Shown here in pieces: positions 31,345 to 39,210 of a stretch of 62,982 nt of DNA. Position numbers and translations under genes: made by a program. The DNA is taken from positions 1 through 62,982 of the forward strand of contig JBAYMO010000002.1 in NCBI GenBank assembly GCA_041663485.1, written 5' to 3'. The notes below the pieces were generated by a model. The model did not search any database and was not told where the DNA came from. It saw only the letters and a program-made list of their open reading frames with translations. The stretch's first letter is position 1. Every line of letters begins with the position of its first letter. Source of the stretch: 02-FULL-45-11b sp041663485. GTDB taxonomy: Bacteria; Patescibacteriota; Patescibacteriia; Buchananbacterales; UBA6539.

Positions 31345-33960
31345 ATGATAAACCCCCAAAAATTAACCAATAAGGCCCAAGAGGCATTGCAAATTGCCCT
31401 GGAATTAGCGTCACAACGCAATCAGCAGCAGATTATGCCGGCTCATTTATTTTTAGCCTTAATTGAGCAAACCGATGGCATCGTTTTATCAGTCTTAAAA
31501 AAGATTGAAGTGAATATCGATCAACTTAAATTACGCTTAAATAAAGAAATCTCGAGCCTGGCTGAAATTACTGGTTCAGGTCTAAATCAACAATTCATTG
31601 ATCAAAAACTTCAAGGAATACTAATCCAATCCGAGAAAGAAGCAAAAAATCTTGGTGACGAATACGTCAGTACTGAGCATTTTCTTTTGGCAATTACGGA
31701 GGCAAAAATTGAAATTTCAGAATTTTTAAAATTGTCCGGCGTCGAATATGAAACTGTGCTTAAAGTTTTAAAAGATATTCGCGGCAATCATCGCATCACC
31801 GATCCGGAACCGGAAAGCAAGTACCAAGCTCTCGCCAAATATGGCGTCAATTTAACTGAGCAGGCCAGAACTGGCAAACTTGACCCCATTATTGGTCGTA
31901 ATCAGGAGATTCGCCGCATTATGCAGGTCTTGTCAAGAAAAACCAAAAACAACCCTGTCTTGATCGGCGAACCGGGAACCGGCAAGACTGCCATCGTCGA
32001 AGGCCTAGCCCAAAGAATTATTGCTGGTGACGTGCCGGAAAGCATTAAAGGCAAAGAAGTCATCGCTTTAGATATCGGCAGCCTGGTAGCGGGTACAAAA
32101 TTTAGAGGCGAATTTGAAGATCGTTTGAAAGCCGTTTTGAAAGAAGTAGAGGCCGCAGAAGGTAGAATTATTCTTTTTATCGATGAACTTCACCTGGTCG
32201 TTGGCGCCGGCGGCTCAGAAGGAGCGGTTGACGCGGCTAATATGCTCAAGCCCGCTCTGGCTCGAGGCAGCCTCCACGCGGTTGGCGCCACCACTCTAAA
32301 AGAATATCAAAAATACATTGAAAAAGATGCTGCCCTGGAAAGACGTTTTCAGCCGGTTTTAGTGGGTGAACCAACCCTGGAAGATACTTTAGCAATTTTG
32401 CGCGGCATTAAAGAAAAATATGAGATTCATCATGGAGTTAAAATTACCGACGGGGCTTTAGTGGCCGCCGCCAATCTTTCGAGCCGCTACATTACCGATA
32501 GATTTTTACCGGACAAAGCTATTGATTTAATCGATGAAGCCACTTCCGCCTTAAGAATGGAAATTGATTCCATGCCCGACGAATTGGATATTCTGAAGCG
32601 AAAAATCACCCAACTAGAAATTGAAAAACAGGCTCTCAAAAAAGAAAATAATGATTCAGCGAAGAAGAGACTCAAAGCTTTAGAAAAGGAATTGGCTAAT
32701 TTGAAAGAAAAAAGCGGACAAATTGAAATTCATTGGCAGAATGAAAAAAACTTAATCAAAAAAATTCAAGCAAACAAAAATCGGATTGATCAATTAAGAA
32801 ATGAAGCGGACATTGCCGAACGTAAGGGCGAATTAGACAAAGTCGCTGAGATTAAATATGGTCAAATTCCGGCTTTGGAAAAATTAAGCAAGGAGATTTC
32901 CAAAAAATTAGCGGGAGTTCAAAAGGATAAAAAAATTCTTAAAGAAGAGGTAACCGAGGAAGATATCGCGACTGTAGTTTCTCGTTGGACGGGTATCCCG
33001 ATAAATAAAATGCTGCAAAGCGAGAGTCAAAAATTAGCCCACCTTGAAGCCAAATTAGAAGAGAGGATAGTTGGTCAGAAAAAAGCTATCGTGGCCATTG
33101 CCAAGGCCGTTAGACGCTCCAGGGCAGGGATAGCAGAAGAGAATCGTCCAATCGGTACCTTTATGTTTTTAGGTCCAACCGGCGTCGGTAAAACCGAAAC
33201 TGCCAAAGCCTTGGCCGAATTTATGTTTAACGACGAAAAATCATTGGTACGTGTTGATATGTCAGAATACATGGAAAAGCATAGTGTGAGTAAGATTATT
33301 GGCTCGCCGCCAGGCTATGTCGGCTACGAAGAAGGTGGTCAATTAACCGAAATCGTTAGGCGACGACCTTATTCTGTTATTCTTTTCGATGAAATCGAAA
33401 AAGCCCATCCGGAAATTTTTAATATTTTGCTGCAGATTTTGGATGAAGGTCGTCTCAATGATGCCAAGGGTAGAGTAATAAATTTTAAAAACACCATCAT
33501 CATTCTGACTTCTAATTTGGGAAGTGATATTATTAAAGAATACGCGCTGGGTTTTACCGATCATAAACGCGAAGAAATCCTTGACCAAAAAGATATGGAG
33601 GAAAGGATTACCGAAATTCTCAGACACTCCTTCAAACCGGAATTTTTGAATCGGCTGGACGAGATAATTGTTTTTTCCACTTTGGATCAAGTCAACATTA
33701 GAAAAATTGTTAACCTCCAATTACACCGAGTCGCCAAAAGACTTAAGGATAAAGAAATAAACGTCGACTTTAGTGAAAAATTAAAAGATTTTCTCGTTAA
33801 AAAAGGTTATGATCCAATTTATGGCGCGCGGCCACTCAAGAGAGTAATTCAAGATAAGGTTTTGGATGAACTAGCCATGAAATTAATTGAAAACGTCATC
33901 ATACCCGGACAAAAAGTGAAAATAGACGTTAACAATAAAGAAGAAATTGTCATTAAGTAA
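31345..33960 (+). CDS. clpB: ATP-dependent disaggregase ClpB
   Basis: 871 residues, complete. N-domain (NPQKLTNKAQEALQIALELASQRNQQQIMPAHLFLALI), first AAA+ module with Walker A GEPGTGKT and Walker B IILFIDELHLVVGAGG, the long middle coiled coil of ClpB (about 410-530), second module with Walker A GPTGVGKTETAKALAEF, VDMSEYMEKHSVSKIIGSPPGYVGYEEGG, Walker B VILFDEIEKAHPE and GARPLKRVIQ. With DnaK it dissolves protein aggregates. There is no ClpP-binding IGF loop expected for ClpB. Under CIRCE control. Confidence 0.96.
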   Translation: MINPQKLTNKAQEALQIALELASQRNQQQIMPAHLFLALIEQTDGIVLSVLKKIEVNIDQLKLRLNKEISSLAEITGSGLNQQFIDQKLQGILIQSEKEAKNLGDEYVSTEHFLLAITEAKIEISEFLKLSGVEYETVLKVLKDIRGNHRITDPEPESKYQALAKYGVNLTEQARTGKLDPIIGRNQEIRRIMQVLSRKTKNNPVLIGEPGTGKTAIVEGLAQRIIAGDVPESIKGKEVIALDIGSLVAGTKFRGEFEDRLKAVLKEVEAAEGRIILFIDELHLVVGAGGSEGAVDAANMLKPALARGSLHAVGATTLKEYQKYIEKDAALERRFQPVLVGEPTLEDTLAILRGIKEKYEIHHGVKITDGALVAAANLSSRYITDRFLPDKAIDLIDEATSALRMEIDSMPDELDILKRKITQLEIEKQALKKENNDSAKKRLKALEKELANLKEKSGQIEIHWQNEKNLIKKIQANKNRIDQLRNEADIAERKGELDKVAEIKYGQIPALEKLSKEISKKLAGVQKDKKILKEEVTEEDIATVVSRWTGIPINKMLQSESQKLAHLEAKLEERIVGQKKAIVAIAKAVRRSRAGIAEENRPIGTFMFLGPTGVGKTETAKALAEFMFNDEKSLVRVDMSEYMEKHSVSKIIGSPPGYVGYEEGGQLTEIVRRRPYSVILFDEIEKAHPEIFNILLQILDEGRLNDAKGRVINFKNTIIILTSNLGSDIIKEYALGFTDHKREEILDQKDMEERITEILRHSFKPEFLNRLDEIIVFSTLDQVNIRKIVNLQLHRVAKRLKDKEINVDFSEKLKDFLVKKGYDPIYGARPLKRVIQDKVLDELAMKLIENVIIPGQKVKIDVNNKEEIVIK

Positions 33961-33963
33961 AAC

Positions 33964-33990
33964 AAAATAGCCCGAGCGGGCTATTTTGTA
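33964..33990 (+). terminator. Terminator after clpB
   Basis: AAAATAGCCC pairs perfectly with GGGCTATTTT around GAGC. Confidence 0.9.
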
Positions 33991-34018
33991 TAATTAATTT
34001 CGGCTTTTTTCTTCCGAA

Positions 34019-34156
34019 TTAGTATTCTTCCGCCTCACCTTCATCTTCATCGTCATCGTCTAAACCTTCTTCATCTAAATCTTCATCCTCAGAAAGATCA
34101 TCATCACCCAAATCGTCATTGGCGGTTGTGGTTAATTCTTCATCATCAAAATACAT
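34019..34156 (-). CDS. Small highly acidic protein
   Basis: 45 residues on the minus strand, about half of them Asp or Glu (for example DDDLSEDEDLDEEGLDDDDE). Start ATG at 34156 with AAGGAG nine bases upstream and a clear promoter at 34264-34236. Such tails resemble the acidic end of the RNA polymerase delta subunit, or DNA-mimic or histone-chaperone-like peptides; no domain can be named. The promoter, ribosome site and intact frame argue that it is a true gene. Short enough to be missed by gene finders. Confidence 0.7.
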   Translation of the reverse strand: MYFDDEELTTTANDDLGDDDLSEDEDLDEEGLDDDDEDEGEAEEY

Positions 34157-34235
34157 TAATTTTTGCTCCTTTTGACTTGGCAAATTTTTTGTTGCCGAAG
34201 CCTTAATTATTAATTTTAAATATTTAGTTAAAAAA

Positions 34236-34264
34236 AATATAACAAATGCTTAAGGCACTGTCAA
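34236..34264 (-). promoter_or_regulatory. Promoter of the acidic small protein
   Basis: On the minus strand TTGACA (34264-34259), 17-base spacer, TATATT (34241-34236). The transcript would start about 34229 with a 73-base leader. Confidence 0.75.
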
Positions 34265-34303
34265 TAGGGGGGTGTGGACTAATTATCTACCCCTTTATAA
34301 CTT

Positions 34304-34356
34304 GATATAATTGAAGGGTTATGGCTATAATTAATTTAGCAAATACCAGGCAATGA
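34304..34356 (+). promoter_or_regulatory. -10 box and 11-codon upstream ORF before mnmA
   Basis: TGATATAAT with TATAAT at 34306-34311, then an ATG at 34321 that opens MAIINLANTRQ and stops at TGA (34354-34356). The TGA overlaps the mnmA ATG (34353) as ATGA, the usual layout for coupled re-initiation. mnmA itself has no Shine-Dalgarno. It may be a leader peptide or chance. Confidence 0.4.
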
Positions 34357-35435
34357 AACCAAAAAAATCAGAAAAAATTTGCATAGCTATGTCCGGCGGC
34401 GTTGACTCTTCAGCGGCCGCGGCTCTTTTGGTTAAGCAAGGTTATAATTGCATTGGTATTTTTATGAAACTCTGGTCAGAACCAAATTCTAGCGCTTGCC
34501 AAGAAAATAAATGCTGTTCAGCCGATGCTTTCGCCGACGCCAGAAAAGTTGCCCATCAACTTGGTTTTCCCATTTACACGCTGAATCTATCCCATGAGTT
34601 TAAAAAAATTATTGTTGATGACTTTTTAAAACAATACCAAAACGGCAAAACGCCCAACCCCTGTATTCGCTGCAATAAATTCATTAAATTTGATTTATTA
34701 CTAAAAAAAGCCAAAGGGCTAGGCTGTAATTATTTGGCCACCGGACATTACGCTAAAATTACCAACAACAAAAATCATAAACTAGAATTACAATTGCCAA
34801 AAGACAAGCACAAAGACCAGACTTATTTTTTATACAACTTAAATCAAAGAAATCTTAAACATTTAATCTTTCCTTTGAGCAATTTAGAAAAAACTCAGAC
34901 CCGACGCATCGCCCAAGATCAAGGTTTGGCGGTTTATCAAAAACCTGAAAGTCAAGAAATCTGTTTTGTGCCGGAAAAAAGTCATTATTCTTTTTTAAAA
35001 AAATACTTAAAGCTCACTCCCGGAAAAATTGTTGACGAGAAGGGTAAGGTTTTAGGCCAGCACGAAGGCTTGGCTTTATACACCCTGGGTCAAAGAAAAG
35101 GAATCAAAGTGGGCGGTATCGGACCATATTATGTTATTAGATTAGACAGAAAAAGAAATAATTTAGTTGTGAGCAATCAAAAGAATTCTCAGGAAATTAA
35201 AACTAAAATTTTTAAACTAGCTAATACTAACTGGATAAGCTCTCAAGCACCTTTAGCTAATCAAAAAATCAAGGTTAAGATTCGCTACCAGGCCGCACCC
35301 GTTTCGGCAAAAATCAAAAATAATTTGGTAACCTTGGCCAAAGCCCAAAGAGCCGTTATGCCGGGTCAATCAGCGGTTTTTTATCAAGGCCAAAGAGTTT
35401 TGGGTGGGGGAATAATCAACAAAATTATAAAATAA
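34353..35435 (+). CDS. mnmA: tRNA-specific 2-thiouridylase MnmA
   Basis: 360 residues, full length. ATP-binding P-loop SGGVDSS (14-20), IGIFMKLW, the cysteine pair that activates sulfur, C104 in PNPCIRCNKFIKF and C204 in SQEICFVP, and the C-terminal beta-barrel (GLALYTLGQRKGIKVGG). It makes 2-thiouridine at position 34 of tRNA-Lys, Glu and Gln; two such tRNAs (Lys-TTT, Gln-TTG) are in this window. The extra CXENKCC stretch (49-55) is Cys-rich but common in the family. Confidence 0.95.
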   Translation: MKPKKSEKICIAMSGGVDSSAAAALLVKQGYNCIGIFMKLWSEPNSSACQENKCCSADAFADARKVAHQLGFPIYTLNLSHEFKKIIVDDFLKQYQNGKTPNPCIRCNKFIKFDLLLKKAKGLGCNYLATGHYAKITNNKNHKLELQLPKDKHKDQTYFLYNLNQRNLKHLIFPLSNLEKTQTRRIAQDQGLAVYQKPESQEICFVPEKSHYSFLKKYLKLTPGKIVDEKGKVLGQHEGLALYTLGQRKGIKVGGIGPYYVIRLDRKRNNLVVSNQKNSQEIKTKIFKLANTNWISSQAPLANQKIKVKIRYQAAPVSAKIKNNLVTLAKAQRAVMPGQSAVFYQGQRVLGGGIINKIIK

Positions 35436-35462
35436 ATTCAAAAAAACCATATCATTTTTTTC

Positions 35463-35491
35463 TTGAAAAATATTAAGATCTAGGCTAGAAT
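35463..35491 (+). promoter_or_regulatory. Promoter of alaS (leaderless)
   Basis: TTGAAA (35463-35468), 17-base spacer, TAGAAT (35486-35491), seven bases, ATG at 35499. Confidence 0.65.
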
Positions 35492-35498
35492 AATCGAT

Positions 35499-37238
35499 AT
35501 GATTACTCGAGAAGAACTAATTAAAAAATACTTGGATTTTTTCGTTAAAAAGGGTCATGCCATAATCCCGTCGGCTTCTTTAATTCCGGAAAATGACCCC
35601 ACGGTTTTATTTACTACCGCCGGCATGCACCCTTTGGTGCCATATCTTTTGGGTGAAAAACACCCGGCCGGCACCAGGCTTTGTGACGTGCAAAAATGCA
35701 TCAGAACCGCCGACATTGATGAAGTTGGGGATAATACTCATTTAACTTTCTTTGAAATGCTCGGCAATTGGTCGCTGGGTGATTATTGGAAAAACGATAT
35801 GATTGCCTGGAGTTTTGAATTTTTAACCAAAGAATTAAATATTCCTTTGGAAAAAATTGGGGTATCATGTTTTTCTGGAGACGCTGATGCGGCTCGCGAT
35901 AATGAATCGGCCGAAGTCTGGCTTAGTTTGGGTGTGGCCCAAGAGCGTATTGCATTTTTGCCTAAAGAAGACAATTGGTGGGGTCCAGCCGGTGTAACCG
36001 GACCCTGCGGCCCGGATTCGGAAATGTTTTATTGGACCGGGCAAGAACCGGCGCCAATGATTTTTGATCCCAAAAATAAAAAATGGGTAGAGATTTGGAA
36101 CGACGTATTCATGCAATACAATAAAAATTCTGACGGGACTTTCCAGGAATTAACTCAAAAAAATATTGATACCGGCATGGGCGTGGAAAGAACCTTAGCC
36201 GTCTTAAACGGTTTTGATAATACCTATGCCATTGCGCCGTTTCAACCGATTATTGAAAAGATTAAGTCCTTAGCCAAAAATGACAATGATTCATCGGTTA
36301 GAATTATTGCCGATCACCTCAGAGCCGCCACCTTCATTCTGGGTGATAATAAAGGCATCAGTCCTTCAAACTTGGATCAAGGCTATGTTTTAAGACGACT
36401 AATCAGACGGGCTATTCGTCATGGTAAAACCCTTGGAATTAATCAAAATTTCACCTCTGAAATTGCTAAGATTATCATTGAAGTATTTGCTCAGGATTAT
36501 CCTGAATTAAAATCAAATCAAGCATTTGTTATTGATCAACTTAATCAGGAAGAAGAAAAATTTAGCAAAACCTTAGAAAAAGGCTTAAAAGAATTTGAAA
36601 AAATTTCTCAATCTGACATTAGTGGCCATGATGCTTTTATATTATTTACTTCTTATGGTTTTCCGCTGGAAATGACTAAAGAGTTGGCGACGGAAAAAGG
36701 TATTAAAGTTGATGAGACCGGTTTTAATGAAGAATTTAAAAAACACCAAGAGCTATCCCGAGTTGGCGCCGAACAAAAATTTAAAGGCGGTTTAGCCGAC
36801 TCTTCCGAGACTTCTGCCAAAATGCATACCGCCACCCACTTAATGTTGGCTGCCTTAAGACAGGTATTAGGCGACCATGTCCTGCAAAAAGGCGCCAATA
36901 TTACTCCCGAAAGAATTCGTTTTGACTTTTCTCATCCGGAAAAAATGACTCCGGAACAAATCAAACAAGTCGAGGATTTAGTTAACGAACAAATTTCAAA
37001 AGCCATTCCGGTTGTCTGCGACGAAATGGAATTGGCCGAAGCGAAGCAAAGGGGAGCGATGGGAGTTTTTGATGATCGCTACGGGCAAAAGGTTAAAGTC
37101 TATAAAATTGATAATTTTAGTCAAGAAATTTGTGGCGGTCCGCACGCTAATAACACCTCAGAACTGGGAAAATTCAAAATTTTGAAAGAAGAATCCAGTA
37201 GCTCAGGCGTACGCAGAATCAAAGCCATATTAGAATAA
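35499..37238 (+). CDS. alaS: Alanyl-tRNA synthetase, short form without C-Ala domain
   Basis: 579 residues; the usual bacterial enzyme has about 870. The catalytic domain is complete (LIPENDPTVLFTTAGMHPLVPYLLG, GDNTHLTFFEMLGNWSLGDYWK, NVFMQYNK-like DVFMQYNKNSDG), followed by the tRNA-recognition helices and the editing domain with its zinc ligands HTATH and CGGPH. The frame ends right after the editing domain (SSGVRRIKAILE), so the dimerising/tRNA-elbow C-Ala domain is missing. A terminator follows at once, so this is the natural end. Predicted leaderless. Confidence 0.95.
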   Translation: MITREELIKKYLDFFVKKGHAIIPSASLIPENDPTVLFTTAGMHPLVPYLLGEKHPAGTRLCDVQKCIRTADIDEVGDNTHLTFFEMLGNWSLGDYWKNDMIAWSFEFLTKELNIPLEKIGVSCFSGDADAARDNESAEVWLSLGVAQERIAFLPKEDNWWGPAGVTGPCGPDSEMFYWTGQEPAPMIFDPKNKKWVEIWNDVFMQYNKNSDGTFQELTQKNIDTGMGVERTLAVLNGFDNTYAIAPFQPIIEKIKSLAKNDNDSSVRIIADHLRAATFILGDNKGISPSNLDQGYVLRRLIRRAIRHGKTLGINQNFTSEIAKIIIEVFAQDYPELKSNQAFVIDQLNQEEEKFSKTLEKGLKEFEKISQSDISGHDAFILFTSYGFPLEMTKELATEKGIKVDETGFNEEFKKHQELSRVGAEQKFKGGLADSSETSAKMHTATHLMLAALRQVLGDHVLQKGANITPERIRFDFSHPEKMTPEQIKQVEDLVNEQISKAIPVVCDEMELAEAKQRGAMGVFDDRYGQKVKVYKIDNFSQEICGGPHANNTSELGKFKILKEESSSSGVRRIKAILE

Positions 37239-37252
37239 AATTATTTGAAAAC

Positions 37253-37280
37253 AAAGATGGTTCTATGGGCCGTCTTTTTT
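37253..37280 (+). terminator. Terminator after alaS
   Basis: AAAGATGG pairs with CCGTCTTT around nine bases, then a T-run that runs into the next promoter. Confidence 0.8.
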
Positions 37281-37281
37281 A

Positions 37282-37309
37282 TTGACAATTTTAGCGTTTG
37301 GAGTAATAT
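37282..37309 (+). promoter_or_regulatory. Promoter of the DUF1858 cistron
   Basis: TTGACA (37282-37287), 16-base spacer, TAATAT (37304-37309). Predicted start about 37316; leader about 63 bases with AAGGA ten bases before the ATG. Confidence 0.75.
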
Positions 37310-37378
37310 ATTTTATTGGTAACGCCACTAATCGCCTTACCGTGTACTCGAACCTTTAACCTAACAAGGAAACCGACT

Positions 37379-37612
37379 ATGGCTGAGAGGAGAATATTCG
37401 CCGCCGAGATGACGATAGCCGAGGCATTGGCTCTGCATCCAAGGGCGGCCAAAGTGTTCAAGGCCTTTCATTTGGGCGGATGCAGACATTGCGCAATGAA
37501 CGATATCGAAACGGTTGAGAAGGTTTGCTCATCCTATCACATCGACCTTAACGCATTTTTGGAGGCTCTGAATGCCCTGGTCGCCGAACATCCGGTGAAA
37601 AAGACTGGGTAA
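37379..37612 (+). CDS. DUF1858 domain protein (redox-disulfide type)
   Basis: 77 residues from the ATG at 37379. The DUF1858 pattern is clear: EMTIAEALALHPRAAKVFKAFHLGGCRHCAMNDIETVEKVCSSYHIDLNAFLEALNAL, with the CRHC pair near residue 36 where the family has CxxC. The domain accompanies hybrid-cluster proteins and iron-sulfur or redox enzymes; its reaction is unknown. Codons end in G or C far more often than in neighbouring genes (GAG, CTG, ATC, GCC), a sign of recent transfer or high expression. Own promoter and terminator. Confidence 0.85.
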   Translation: MAERRIFAAEMTIAEALALHPRAAKVFKAFHLGGCRHCAMNDIETVEKVCSSYHIDLNAFLEALNALVAEHPVKKTG

Positions 37613-37648
37613 GAAGTTAATTGATCACAAACTTCCCACCAAATCATG

Positions 37649-37680
37649 CGGCCGCTGTCGATAAAGTGGCCGTTTTTTTA
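37649..37680 (+). terminator. Terminator after the DUF1858 gene
   Basis: CGGCCGCT pairs with AGTGGCCG (one G-T pair), then seven T. Between here and 37941 there is no gene, only the promoters and leader of the ribosomal operon. Confidence 0.85.
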
Positions 37681-37815
37681 TCTAAAACATATAAAAAATA
37701 ATTATAAAAATCAATAATATTCAGCTAAAATTAGCTAAATATATATTGTTATCAAAAATGTCCCTGGCCTTTTCTTGACTTTTTTATTAAATTGAGATAA
37801 CATTAAACAGTATTA

Positions 37816-37843
37816 TTGACAAATAAAGGTAACCTGATATAAT
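37816..37843 (+). promoter_or_regulatory. Promoter of the infA/ribosomal-protein/rpoA operon
   Basis: TTGACA (37816-37821), 16 bases ending in TGA, TATAAT (37838-37843): an extended consensus promoter, the best in the window. A second one lies upstream (TTGACT at about 37777, 17 bases, TAACAT). With an alpha subunit that has no C-terminal domain, UP elements cannot help, which may explain the near-consensus core. Confidence 0.8.
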
Positions 37844-37880
37844 AAAAAAGGTGAAAATAAATACAATTCGTTTTATTTTC

Positions 37881-37934
37881 AATAAAATTCTAGGCTAGTT
37901 ATCAGCGAATAAGAGCCAAGAATTTTATTTTTTT
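37881..37934 (+). promoter_or_regulatory. Terminator-like hairpin in the leader of the infA operon
   Basis: AATAAAATTCT (37881-37891) pairs perfectly with AGAATTTTATT (37919-37929); inside it GGCT (37893-37896) pairs with AGCC (37914-37917). A run of T (37928-37934) follows and the infA ATG is at 37942. The upstream stretch GAAAATAAA...TTTTATTTTC (about 37853-37880) can pair with itself or compete, so an attenuation or autoregulatory switch is possible. Confidence 0.6.
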
Positions 37935-37941
37935 CTAAATT

Positions 37942-38175
37942 ATGCCACAAGCATCAACACCAAGCAGTAAAGATTTCATCGAAATTAACGGCGAGGTCGA
38001 CGAACTATTACCGGCCGCCACCTTCAGAGTTACTCTGGAAAATGGTCACGAAATATTAGCCCATCTTTCCGGTAAAATGAGAATGTTTAAAATCAGACTT
38101 TTGCCCGGTGACAAAGTTAAAGTGCAAATGACCCCTTACGATTTAACCAAAGGCAGAATAATTTATCGTTATTAA
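37942..38175 (+). CDS. infA: Translation initiation factor IF-1
   Basis: 77 residues. S1-type OB fold with IEINGEVDELLPAATFRVTLENGHEILAHLSGKMRMFKIRLLPGDKVKVQMTPYDLTKGRIIYRY, the standard IF-1 sequence, plus an eight-residue N-terminal extension. It binds the A site of the 30S subunit during initiation. First gene of the operon; rpmJ follows three bases after. Confidence 0.96.
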   Translation: MPQASTPSSKDFIEINGEVDELLPAATFRVTLENGHEILAHLSGKMRMFKIRLLPGDKVKVQMTPYDLTKGRIIYRY

Positions 38176-38178
38176 AAT

Positions 38179-38292
38179 ATGAAAGTTCGAGCATCCGTTA
38201 AAAAAATTTGTAAAGATTGCAAAGTGATCCGCCGCAATAAGCGTGTCAGAATTGTTTGTAAAAATCCCCGCCATAAGCAAAGACAGGGGTAA
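38179..38292 (+). CDS. rpmJ: 50S ribosomal protein L36
   Basis: 37 residues: MKVRASVKKICKDCKVIRRN then KRVRIVCKNPRHKQRQG. The zinc ligands (three Cys, one His: C11, C14, C27, H32) are all present, so this is the zinc-binding C+ form. It lies between infA and rpsM, the usual place. It is too short for many gene finders. Confidence 0.95.
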   Translation: MKVRASVKKICKDCKVIRRNKRVRIVCKNPRHKQRQG

Positions 38293-38311
38293 TTAACTAT
38301 ACTAAATTACT

Positions 38312-38701
38312 ATGGCTAGAATCGCAGGCGTAACATTACCAAAGGAAAAAAGAATTGAAATAGGTATTACCTATATTTTCGGTATTGGTCGGACTCAAGC
38401 GGCCAAAATCCTAAAAGAGGCTAAAATTAATCCAGACACCAGGGTTCATGCCTTAACTGATGAGGAAACCAATCGTTTAAGGGATATTATTGAGAAAAAA
38501 TATAAGGTGGAAGGTGAATTAAGACGCGATATTCTAATGAATATCAAGCGTTTGAAAGAAATTGACAGCTACCGTGGTTCGCGCCACTCCCGTCATTTGC
38601 CGGCTCGCGGCCAAAGAACCAAGACCAATTCCCGAACCGTTCGTGGCAACGTCAGACGCACTGCCACTTCCGGCAAGAAGCCAGCTGGTCAAAAGACTTA
38701 A
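38312..38701 (+). CDS. rpsM: 30S ribosomal protein S13
   Basis: 129 residues: MARIAGVTLPKEKRIEIGITYIFGIGRTQAAKIL at the start, the helix-two-turns-helix, and the basic end RGSRHSRHLPARGQRTKTNSRTVRGNVRRTA. It contacts the head of the 30S subunit and 23S helix 38. Follows rpmJ and precedes rpsK. Confidence 0.97.
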   Translation: MARIAGVTLPKEKRIEIGITYIFGIGRTQAAKILKEAKINPDTRVHALTDEETNRLRDIIEKKYKVEGELRRDILMNIKRLKEIDSYRGSRHSRHLPARGQRTKTNSRTVRGNVRRTATSGKKPAGQKT

Positions 38702-38729
38702 TTTTAACGTGATTTTCTTATAAATTTCT

Positions 38730-39188
38730 ATGGTAGAAGAACAAAAAACTATTGTCGCCGAAGACACCGCCCCAGCCGTCAAAGAGGAAACTCCGGCGGA
38801 AGTTAAGGCGGTAAGAGGCAAAGCAAAAAAAACTAAAAGGCAGGTTTCCACCGGCCGAGTTTATATTCAAGCAACTTACAACAACACTTTGATCACTTTT
38901 ACTGACCAGACTGGCAATACTTTAGGTCAATGTTCCGCCGGTCAAGTTGGTTTTCGCGGGCCAAAAAAATCCACTCCGTACGCGGCCGGTATCATTATTG
39001 CCAAAGCCGCGGAAAAGGTTAAGCCTTACGGCTTGAAAGAAGTTAGTGTTTTCGTTCAAGGCGTTGGCGGCGGTCGTGAAGCGGCGATTAGAGCCTTAAA
39101 CGTCAATGGTTTTATTGTTACTAGCATTCAAGATATTACCCCGATTCCACATAATGGTTGCCGGGCGAAGAAACCCAGACGCGTTTAA
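38730..39188 (+). CDS. rpsK: 30S ribosomal protein S11
   Basis: 152 residues. The S11 core starts at TGRVYIQATYNNTLITFTDQTGNTL and includes GFRGPKKSTPYAAGIIIAKAAEK, VFVQGVGGGREAAIRAL and the end DITPIPHNGCRAKKPRRV. The first 40 residues are an acidic/Ala-rich extension (EDTAPAVKEETPAEVKA) not found in E. coli S11. Part of the 30S platform. Confidence 0.97.
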   Translation: MVEEQKTIVAEDTAPAVKEETPAEVKAVRGKAKKTKRQVSTGRVYIQATYNNTLITFTDQTGNTLGQCSAGQVGFRGPKKSTPYAAGIIIAKAAEKVKPYGLKEVSVFVQGVGGGREAAIRALNVNGFIVTSIQDITPIPHNGCRAKKPRRV

Positions 39189-39210
39189 TTTTTTTTATAC
39201 TTTATTGAAT

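Noticed and set aside
39106..39210. Longer start for S4
   Set aside because: It overlaps the end of rpsK in another frame; the family starts at MPKSLDPKCKKC.
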